A stretch of 30,465 nucleotides of DNA from JANYJA01 sp038229055 (lineage in GTDB: Bacteria > Acidobacteriota > Terriglobia > Bryobacterales > Bryobacteraceae), in assembly GCA_038229055.1 (NCBI GenBank), contig JBBROU010000063.1:1-30465 (forward strand), written 5' to 3'. The notes beneath the pieces are model-generated. The model was not told where the DNA came from. It searched no databases and saw only the letters and a list, made by a program, of their open reading frames with translations. Positions 1 to 6,169 of this stretch are shown one piece after another (positions within the stretch are counted from its first letter, which is position 1; every line of letters begins with the position of its first letter). The position numbers and the translations under genes are program-made.

Positions 1-273
1 GCTTACGGGATACAGTGCAAGGTGGCGGAGATGTGCGAGTCGAATGGCATCACATACACCAGCTCGATCTCTCGGCCGCAGAATCAACGAAATTGTTTGA
101 TGCGTTTGAAACGTTGCGCGCGCGGCGCAGCCCAGTTGCGCCTGATCCGAGATTACCGATTCGGGTCCCAGCGCGTGTTCGAAGTCTCGCAGTGCATTCT
201 GCCGCAGCATTTCCAGCATTTGATAATTTGTAAAAGACTTGGCTACGATTAGGCCGTTAGAGGTTCTGCCCAT
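1..273 (-). CDS. FAD-linked oxidoreductase, N-terminal part (runs off left edge)
   Basis: The minus strand is open from ATG 273 to the window edge, giving 91 residues. They include ATFQTHQTISLILRPRDRAG and end in LYPVS, which resembles the N-terminus of FAD_binding_4 enzymes of the 4-cresol dehydrogenase/vanillyl-alcohol oxidase type (family pattern: ATFATTQRIPAILRP..R.EVQ.CVRIA...R..LYPVS, just before the FAD-binding loop). Such enzymes oxidise substrates through flavin; the substrate here cannot be told. The start is uncertain: ATG 273 follows the stop at 304-306, while ATG 219 and ATG 210 are alternatives, and none has a clear Shine-Dalgarno. The first 25 nt overlap the end of the acyltransferase gene, which suggests the two were translated together. 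The FAD and catalytic regions lie outside the window. Confidence 0.7.
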   Translation of the reverse strand, partial: MGRTSNGLIVAKSFTNYQMLEMLRQNALRDFEHALGPESVISDQAQLGCAARATFQTHQTISLILRPRDRAGVCDAIRLAHLRHLALYPVS

Positions 274-1090
274 CCAGAGGACGCGTGATGTTTGGGGTGC
301 GCGTTAAATGACTTACGCCAAGTGCTGGCGCGACCGCGGTGCACTACCGGGAATTCCTCCAACCGGGATCGCAGCGTCTCAATGGTTTCGGAGTACCGGG
401 GATTTGGCGTCCTTGAATCAAATCGAAGAACCTCCATATTACATCCATAGCGCGAGTCGTAATATGAAGGCAGGGTTTCTCCCTGCCATTCGAGCGATTG
501 GCCGCCCAAACGTCTCAGGATGGATGCCGATTTGTTTCTGTGGCTCGCAGTCGTTATTCCAAGCGCGCCGCCTAACAACTGTGACCAGGCGAACGTCGCA
601 AGCACGCTATGCAACGCCTCCGTGCTGCCCCTCAGTTCCTCGGAAAGCGCCCACCCACCCACTTCCACGTAACAGAAGCCCGCCCGGCGCGCCGATTCCA
701 GCTCGGAGTGGATCGATGCCTGAAGCTTCGATCCCCATTCGTCGGATTTGGCAAGCGCAGAGTCACGGATTCCCAGTTGGTGGAAAAAAACGGAATTGGG
801 ATGCTGATGAAAGCGAGTGCAACCGAGAACCCGGTTGCTTGAGCTCACGGTCAACAGATGCCAGCTTTCGGCATCGACCGGCGAGATATGCCGGCCGTCT
901 GATCCGAAGCCTCGATAGCTCCATCTTGTAAGTACACCTGGCCCCTAAGCCTTTGCATGCCGGTTAGAAGGCGGTCGTAAGATCTGTCAGAATTAATTCT
1001 CTGCCCCTTGAAACACTCGACATTGGCTGTTGGAGGGGCGAGAAGTACAAACGAACGCTTGGAACTCAGGTTTCGGCAGGAGAATTTCAT
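249..1090 (-). pseudogene. FeeM/GNAT-like acyltransferase, frameshifted
   Basis: Two overlapping reading frames together look like one protein of about 280 residues. The first (1090 to 851) contains RLRGQVYLQDGAI and stops at TGA 853-851. The second, one base back, reads DGRHISPVDAESWHLL and then VLGCTRFHQH, GALGITTASHRNKSASILRR and a C-terminal tail ending near 249. This order resembles the GNAT-fold acyltransferases related to N-acyl amino acid synthase FeeM (LRxxVYxxxGAI, then DGRHxxPxDxxSWHLL and a VLGCxR strand). The second frame has no good start of its own: TTG 854 would begin inside the conserved block. A net one-base loss near 890-910 explains the break. It could be a true pseudogene or a sequence error. 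No Shine-Dalgarno precedes ATG 1090. Its tail overlaps the FAD oxidoreductase gene, so the pair may have made or modified an acylated small molecule (inference). Confidence 0.6.
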
Positions 1091-1115
1091 AATAGAAATC
1101 GTTAACCGTTATAAT
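1086..1115 (+). promoter_or_regulatory. Candidate promoter reading into the 1091-1443 gap
   Basis: A perfect TATAAT lies at 1110-1115 with TTCATA at 1086-1091, 18 nt upstream. On the other strand TATAAC (1113 to 1108) overlaps it and lies 17 nt before ATG 1090 of the broken acyltransferase gene, so the site could fire both ways. The area is locally AT-rich. The -35 match is only four of six, so this is tentative. Confidence 0.3.
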
Positions 1116-1274
1116 CACACTTACCCACAGATGTGATCTTTATTGCACTTGCACCCGCGCTGAACTCCCAGAATATTAGAATTTGAATGAAAAATCAAGA
1201 GAGATATGAGATTTGGGGAAAAAACCGGAGGATTCTTGGAGGGGCTACGGTTAAGGTTCCAGGAGGGTAAATAG

Positions 1275-1346
1275 TTGAATACAAAAGAGGGTGAACCTAC
1301 TTACATTTTCGGTCGAATGTTATGCTTTGCGGGCGCAATTGTATAA
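1275..1346 (+). CDS. Possible 23-residue small protein
   Basis: An exact AGGAGG (1261-1266) sits 8 nt before TTG 1275, which opens a 23-codon frame ending in TAA. The product would be MNTKEGEPTYIFGRMLCFAG followed by AIV, with a hydrophobic C-terminal half. The Shine-Dalgarno is the best in this gap, and a candidate promoter lies upstream at 1086-1115. I recognise no family. It could equally be the remains of a longer gene or chance. Apart from this, the promoter candidate and the terminator at 1357-1395, I see nothing in the 1091-1443 gap. Confidence 0.25.
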   Translation: MNTKEGEPTYIFGRMLCFAGAIV

Positions 1347-1356
1347 CGTAATTCAG

Positions 1357-1395
1357 GTAAAAAGAAGCCGGCGCAGGTTTTGTACCCGCGTCGGC
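1357..1395 (-). terminator. Rho-independent terminator after the glycine-zipper protein gene
   Basis: On the minus strand an 11-bp stem (GCCGACGCGGG with CCTGCGCCGGC, one A-C mismatch and one G-T pair) closes a 7-nt loop and is followed by TTCTTTTT. It lies about 48 nt past the stop of the gene at 1444-2088, in the right orientation. It is the clearest intrinsic terminator in the window. Confidence 0.75.
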
Positions 1396-1443
1396 TGTTT
1401 CTCACGCTTGCCTACTTGATTAGGATCGCGGGATCGGTCTCAA

Positions 1444-2088
1444 CTAGCGCCGGCCAAAGCCGGCATTATATCCAGCAATATAGGAGCTGCGATAAACCTG
1501 CTTATACTCGCTCTTGCTGCCGTACGACCCCGAATACCCGTGGTCGCCGTCTTTCCACGAATCGTGCTCCTCGGGCCGGTAAGAGTGACCGGTGCGCGCA
1601 TCCTTAGCACCGGCCGCGATGCCGTCGCGATAACCGATATCCCCGGCAACGTCATGATAGTTCCAGCGACGTTCCGCATACACCGTGTCCGCCTGATCGC
1701 GAGCACGGTCCCGGTCCGAATCGAAATCTCCATTGCGGCTGCCATAGACTTCAGCGAAACGCCCGCGGTTTCCATCGTAGCCATCCCGGTAGCCGGAGCT
1801 ATAGCCATCCCGGTAACCCGCGCGAAAGATCTCGCGGTCTCCCATGTAGCCTTCAAAGCCACGGTCGGCGCGTTCAAACTCCGGGGTGTGAAAGTCCCCG
1901 CTCATGTTTTGCGCGTGCGCCTGCACGCCGCGTTCAAAGCCGTCTCGATACCCATGCTGATAGCCGTGCTGACGAATATCCAGAGGCCCGCCATGCGGAT
2001 ACACATCATCGGCGTAAACCGCCGGTGCGATGGCAACCGAAATCGCCAGCGTGGCGAAAACCGGAAGCAGGTGACGTAAGAGTCTCAT
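1444..2088 (-). CDS. Secreted glycine-zipper / GYxDG repeat protein
   Basis: The product has 214 residues. It starts with a signal peptide (MRLLRHLLPVFATLAISVAI, cleavage probably after AVYA). The mature part is very rich in Gly, Tyr, Asp and Arg. GxxxGxxxG runs occur at residues 42-54 (GYQHGYRDGFERG), 91-104 (GYRDGYSSGYRDGY), 152-160 (GYRDGIAAG) and 203-211 (YIAGYNAGF). Between the third and fourth lies a stretch with DARTGHSYRPEEHDSW and YGSKSEYKQVYR that looks like a separate module. No Cys or catalytic motif is visible. A strong Shine-Dalgarno (AAGGAGGA) lies just before the ATG. The gene is divergent from the VWFA gene and ends at a terminator, so it is probably transcribed alone. An outer-membrane or cell-surface role is a guess from composition; function unknown. 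Confidence 0.8.
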   Translation of the reverse strand: MRLLRHLLPVFATLAISVAIAPAVYADDVYPHGGPLDIRQHGYQHGYRDGFERGVQAHAQNMSGDFHTPEFERADRGFEGYMGDREIFRAGYRDGYSSGYRDGYDGNRGRFAEVYGSRNGDFDSDRDRARDQADTVYAERRWNYHDVAGDIGYRDGIAAGAKDARTGHSYRPEEHDSWKDGDHGYSGSYGSKSEYKQVYRSSYIAGYNAGFGRR

Positions 2089-2144
2089 AATGTCCTCCTT
2101 TGTCGTGGAGCACGCGACCTTCCAGATCCACCGGACAACCGCGC

Positions 2145-2150
2145 TAATCT
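2145..2150 (+). promoter_or_regulatory. -10-like element just before the VWFA gene start
   Basis: TAATCT ends 7 nt before ATG 2158, and no Shine-Dalgarno is present. That spacing would place the transcript start at the start codon, giving a leaderless mRNA. No good -35 is seen. The same arrangement recurs at 17110, 17135, 21109 and 24522. Confidence 0.35.
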
Positions 2151-2157
2151 AGTGATA

Positions 2158-4290
2158 ATGCGCACCTTTATACCTCTGTGGCTTCTGGCCTCGTTTTTCA
2201 TCTTTGCGCAGACGCCACCTCCCGTTTCACCCCACGACGACACCAACGTCATTCGCTCCACTACCAATGAAGTTTTGCTCGACTTTGTGGTGCGCGACAA
2301 GCACGATCGGTTGATCCGGAATCTTACTGCCGGCGAAGTTGAAATTTATGAAGACGGCGTCAAGCAGAAGTTGAACGCATTCCGCGCCGTCTCGGGCCGT
2401 GAGCAGACCGAGAGTTTCGCGACAGGTGACAGCGCGGGCATCGCAACCGCCCGGTCCGTGAATCCGATTCGGGAAGTGAATCTAGTCTCGATCGTATTTC
2501 AGCGCATGAGCCGGGACGGCCGGGAGTTCGCGCAAAATGCCGCGCTCGAATTCCTGAATAACGAATTGCGAGGAAATACTTACGTCGCCGTGTACAGCCT
2601 GGACTACCGGCTGAATCCGCTGAGCCGCTACACCAAAGATCACGATATGCTGGCCGCTGCAATCCGTCGCGCAGCCGGCGGCGCTTACCAGGAATTTGGG
2701 CGCGATGCCCAGAACGTAATGAACCAGGTGCGGACCACGGTCACTGGAGGGCAGGGCGGCCTCACCACCACGAGTTCGGTGGACGTCTTCGGGGCTCCCG
2801 CTCGCATGACCGCGGAAACCGCGTATTCCGACACCGCCAAATTGATGGGATCGATGATTCAGGAGATTCAGTTGAAATCCGCCAATGCCGACGGCACCCA
2901 AGCGATGTCAGCGCTCTTGATGCTGGCCCGCTATCAAGCTACGCTGCCCGGGCGCAAGACGATTCTCCTGATGTCCGAAGGGCTCCCGGTTCCGCCTGAC
3001 AATGGCGAGATGATGCGCGCGACCATCAGCGCCGCTAACCGCGCTAATGTGTCGTTCTATTCCGTAGACGTGCGTGGACTGAGAGTCCAAAGTGCAAGCT
3101 CGCTTTCGCTGAATGGGATTCGCGGAATAACCGGCGGTGTCGCCGGCGGTGTTCAGAACCGCGTACAGACTGACATTCGCGCCGCCTCCGCGCAAGACGA
3201 CATCCTCTCCAACAGTCTTCATGGAAACACGCAGTTGAACATGGGCGAGTTGGCCAATGGTACCGGCGGATTCCTGATCGCCGACACCAACGACATTCAA
3301 AAACCAATGCGCCGGATCATGGAAGACGTTCGCACACACTATGAGGTGGCTTACACGCCCGCATCGAGCAGCCTGGACGGAAGATTTCGGAAGATCGAGG
3401 TCCGCGTAGCCCGTTCGAACCTGGTCGTGCAAACGCGTAGCGGTTATTATGCGATGCCGGAGATCGGCAACAAGCCCTTGATGCCGTTCGAGCTCCTGGG
3501 CTTGAACGCGATTAACGCGTCACCGGCGCCCCATGCGGTTACCTTCCGTGCCGGCATGTTGCGATTCCGTACCGGCAAGGGCAGCACGCAGTATGTCGTC
3601 ACGTTTGAAGTACCCGTCAAAAACGTGACCGTCACCGAAGACCCGGTGCGCAAGGTAGGGCGCGTTCACGTCTCTTTTCTCGGCTTGATTCGCGACCGGA
3701 ACCAGCAAGTGATCGAGCGTGTAAGCCGCGATCTCGCGAATGAATTTCCGCTCGATAAAATTCCCGCGCTGAAGAACGGAAATCTGATCTACACTCAGGC
3801 GCTCGATCTCGCGCCGGGGCGTTATACCCTGGAGTGCGCCGCGCTCGACCGGGAGAGCAACGTGGCGGGAGTGAAGAAAATCGCCGAGGTGGTGCTTGAG
3901 AACGATGGGCTGTCGGTGAGCGACATTTCGCTGGTTCGGCGTATCGAGCCGCTCTCGGCATCGCCCGACGTCGCCAACCCGCTGGAGTTCAGCGGCGGTC
4001 GCGTCACCCCGACGCTCTCGCTCACGGCCGCCAACACCGGCACGACCGATCTGTTCTTCGTGGTGTATCCGCCTGAAACCCAATCGAAGCCGGAGGTCTA
4101 CCTGCAATTCTGGCAAGACGGGAAGCTGCTTCGGCAAGTGCGGCCCGAGCTTCCAGCCGAAACGCCAGGGCAGGGAATTCCGGTGCTGGCCTCTGCCGCG
4201 CTCAAGACCGGCCAGTACGAAGTCCGCGTGATCGCCAGGCAGGGAAACGTTTTCGCGCGGAACACCACAGCCATCGTCGTCGAACCCTAG
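2158..4290 (+). CDS. VWFA-related acidobacterial-type exported protein
   Basis: This is a 710-residue product with an N-terminal signal peptide (RTFIPLWLLASFFIFAQ). It matches the VWFA-related domain proteins (TIGR03436 type) that are abundant in Acidobacteria: an N-terminal strand region (EVLLDFVVRDKHDRLIRNLT, then VEIYEDGVKQKL), a VWA core with LPGRKTILLMSEGLPVP, and a closing HYEVAYTP...GRFRKIEVRV...RSGYYAM block near residues 395-440. The remaining 270 residues look like beta-sandwich domains. The usual DxSxS metal site at the first VWA strand reads VFQRMS, so metal binding may be lost. The role is probably extracytoplasmic protein binding; the partner is unknown. I chose ATG 2158 over GTG 2152 because it directly begins the signal peptide; neither has a Shine-Dalgarno. 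Confidence 0.9.
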   Translation: MRTFIPLWLLASFFIFAQTPPPVSPHDDTNVIRSTTNEVLLDFVVRDKHDRLIRNLTAGEVEIYEDGVKQKLNAFRAVSGREQTESFATGDSAGIATARSVNPIREVNLVSIVFQRMSRDGREFAQNAALEFLNNELRGNTYVAVYSLDYRLNPLSRYTKDHDMLAAAIRRAAGGAYQEFGRDAQNVMNQVRTTVTGGQGGLTTTSSVDVFGAPARMTAETAYSDTAKLMGSMIQEIQLKSANADGTQAMSALLMLARYQATLPGRKTILLMSEGLPVPPDNGEMMRATISAANRANVSFYSVDVRGLRVQSASSLSLNGIRGITGGVAGGVQNRVQTDIRAASAQDDILSNSLHGNTQLNMGELANGTGGFLIADTNDIQKPMRRIMEDVRTHYEVAYTPASSSLDGRFRKIEVRVARSNLVVQTRSGYYAMPEIGNKPLMPFELLGLNAINASPAPHAVTFRAGMLRFRTGKGSTQYVVTFEVPVKNVTVTEDPVRKVGRVHVSFLGLIRDRNQQVIERVSRDLANEFPLDKIPALKNGNLIYTQALDLAPGRYTLECAALDRESNVAGVKKIAEVVLENDGLSVSDISLVRRIEPLSASPDVANPLEFSGGRVTPTLSLTAANTGTTDLFFVVYPPETQSKPEVYLQFWQDGKLLRQVRPELPAETPGQGIPVLASAALKTGQYEVRVIARQGNVFARNTTAIVVEP

Positions 4291-4343
4291 GACCGCGCCC
4301 CGTGTCCTAGAATTAAACTTCAACTCAAATTACAGGAGCGTTT

Positions 4344-5528
4344 ATGGCTGCAAAGAAGATTGGTATTCTCACCGGAGGCGGCGACGTTCCCGGACTCAAT
4401 TCGGTCATCAAAACCGTGGTGTATCGCGGGCGCGAAATCGATCGCGAAGTGGTCGGAATCCGTCGCGGCTGGGAAGGTTTGACGCACGTCAATTTTGAAG
4501 ATCCGGCCAGCACGCAGCGGTACATTCAGCCTCTGACCCGGGAAAATACACGCACCATCGATCGCACTGGCGGCACGTTTCTGCACAGCTCGCGCACGAA
4601 CCCGAAGAAGATGAAGAAGGTTCCCCAGTTTCTCTCCAGCGACACCTTCGAAAGCGCGCAGAGCACCAAGGACGGCGTCACCACCACGGTCTACGACATG
4701 ACCCCGCGCGTTTTGAAAAATATCGAAAGGCTCGGGCTCGATTACCTGGTTGCAATCGGCGGCGACGACACACTCAGCTACGCCGCGCATCTGAACCGGC
4801 TCGGCGTCAAAGTGATCGCGGTGCCGAAGACCATGGACAACGACGTCCGCAACACCGAATATTGCATCGGGTTCTCGACCGCGATTACGCGCGCCACTGA
4901 GGCCATCGAACGCCAGCGCACCACGGTCGGATCGCACGAGCGCATTGGAATTTTCCGAATCTTCGGACGCGATGCCGGCTACACCGCGCTCTATACGGCT
5001 TACGTCACTTCCATGCGCTGCTGCATCCCGGAGTATCGGTTTAATCTCGACCGTCTCATTGATGTGATCATGACTGACAAACGGCTAACGGCGAGCAACT
5101 ACTCGCTCATCGTGCTCTCGGAAGGCGCCAAGTGGGAGGGCTATGATGCTCGCGACGTCGGCGAACCCGATGCGTTCGGCCACCGCAAAAAGGCCAATAT
5201 CGGCGAGGTTCTCAGCGATGAGATTCAGAAGCGCACCGGCGAAGAGACGATCGTCAGCGACCTGACCTACGACCTGCGCAGCGGCAGCCCGGACTTTGTC
5301 GACAAGATGGTGGCCTCTACCTTTGCGGGAATGGCCATTGATTGCATTAAAGAGGGCCGCCATGGCTTAATGATGGGCATCAGCGGCGGTTGTTACGCAG
5401 CCGTGCCAATACCCGATCCCAAGCTCGGCCCCCGCAAGGTGGATATTCCGACCATGTACAACACCGAGCGCTTCCGGCCCTTTTACGCCGACAAGATGGG
5501 CCTGCCGATTTTCCTGACGCGCGCGTGA
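4344..5528 (+). CDS. pfp: 6-phosphofructokinase with pyrophosphate-type active site
   Basis: The product (394 residues) phosphorylates fructose 6-phosphate to the 1,6-bisphosphate in glycolysis. The family is clear from TGGGDVPGLN (10-19), PKTMDND (161-167, catalytic Asp165), GRDAGYTAL (208-216) and LSEGA (258-262). Two positions decide the phosphate donor. Asp142 in GGDDT occupies the place of Gly104 of E. coli PfkA, and Lys162 in PKTMDND the place of Gly124. Asp and Lys at these sites are the accepted signature of pyrophosphate-dependent enzymes, so PPi rather than ATP is the likely donor and the reaction may be reversible. AGGAG precedes the ATG. The methyltransferase gene overlaps its stop codon. 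An ATP label from automatic annotation would be doubtful here. Confidence 0.9.
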   Translation: MAAKKIGILTGGGDVPGLNSVIKTVVYRGREIDREVVGIRRGWEGLTHVNFEDPASTQRYIQPLTRENTRTIDRTGGTFLHSSRTNPKKMKKVPQFLSSDTFESAQSTKDGVTTTVYDMTPRVLKNIERLGLDYLVAIGGDDTLSYAAHLNRLGVKVIAVPKTMDNDVRNTEYCIGFSTAITRATEAIERQRTTVGSHERIGIFRIFGRDAGYTALYTAYVTSMRCCIPEYRFNLDRLIDVIMTDKRLTASNYSLIVLSEGAKWEGYDARDVGEPDAFGHRKKANIGEVLSDEIQKRTGEETIVSDLTYDLRSGSPDFVDKMVASTFAGMAIDCIKEGRHGLMMGISGGCYAAVPIPDPKLGPRKVDIPTMYNTERFRPFYADKMGLPIFLTRA

Positions 5529-6169
5529 GATGGCGCGAACGGTTCTCGCGGAAGCCGCCGCCGCGGTTGAGCCCGGAACTCCGCGAGAGGATTCGCCGCA
5601 GCTTCGATGAATGCGCCAAAGATGAGGAGCATTTCCCTTCGACGATCGATCCGCGCATCGCGCATGTGCGGTTGATTGTGGAATTTTTCGGCGATCTGGG
5701 AGGGAAACGCGTGCTGGATGTGGGCTGCGGCAAGGGCCGCTTCGCGCGCGTGCTGCAGAGCGAAAATCCGGAAGCCGAGATCTGGGGACTCGATCTTTCT
5801 GAAGCGATGCTTAGCTACGTGCCCGCGCCGATACACACGCGCGCCGGGTCCATGACCGAACTGCCTTTTCCGGATGGCCATTTCGACTGCGCTTATGCCA
5901 CCGAATCGCTCGAGCATGCCGTCGAAATCAAACGTGCGGTCGACGAGATGTGCCGCGTCGTCAAACCCGAGGGCAAGCTCGTCATCATCGATAAGAACGC
6001 GCACCATTTCGGGCGGCGCGCGACGCCGGAATGGGAGCGATGGTTTGAGCGCCGCCAGCTTGAGCGATTGCTCGCGCGCCACTGCCGCGAGGTCCACAGC
6101 CGGCCGATTTCGTATTGGGAGGATGTCAAACCCGACGGAATGTTCCTAGCCTGGACCGCGATCAAGTGA
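5525..6169 (+). CDS. Class I SAM-dependent methyltransferase
   Basis: The product has about 214 residues and a Methyltransf_11-type fold. The SAM-binding glycine loop is VLDVGCGKGRFAR, followed by the acidic strand end WGLDLSEAML, the motif LPFPDGHFDCAYATESLEH and the later VVKPEGKLVII strand. The substrate is not evident; small-molecule or lipid targets are typical of this group. The open frame reaches back to 5390 inside the kinase gene, but those codons read as a shadow. The likely start is GTG 5525, whose GTGA overlaps the kinase TGA, a usual sign of translational coupling. The gene ends exactly one base before the stop of the convergent rng gene. Confidence 0.85.
   Translation: MRWRERFSRKPPPRLSPELRERIRRSFDECAKDEEHFPSTIDPRIAHVRLIVEFFGDLGGKRVLDVGCGKGRFARVLQSENPEAEIWGLDLSEAMLSYVPAPIHTRAGSMTELPFPDGHFDCAYATESLEHAVEIKRAVDEMCRVVKPEGKLVIIDKNAHHFGRRATPEWERWFERRQLERLLARHCREVHSRPISYWEDVKPDGMFLAWTAIK

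Noticed and set aside
308..931. 207-codon open frame on the plus strand
   Set aside because: Opposite the broken acyltransferase; Pro/Arg-rich, with no family resemblance.
1540..2079. 179-codon Val/Ile/Ala-rich frame on the plus strand
   Set aside because: Antisense of the glycine-zipper repeats, which make a hydrophobic complement; no Shine-Dalgarno.
4308..4313. TAGAAT before the phosphofructokinase as a promoter
   Set aside because: Five of six match as a -10, but no -35 at a usable distance.
3520..4323. 267-codon open frame on the minus strand
   Set aside because: Opposite the 3' half of the VWFA gene; antisense shadow.
5390..5524. Early start for the methyltransferase inside the kinase gene
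   Set aside because: The residues read as a shadow of the kinase; GTG 5525 with a stop/start overlap fits better.
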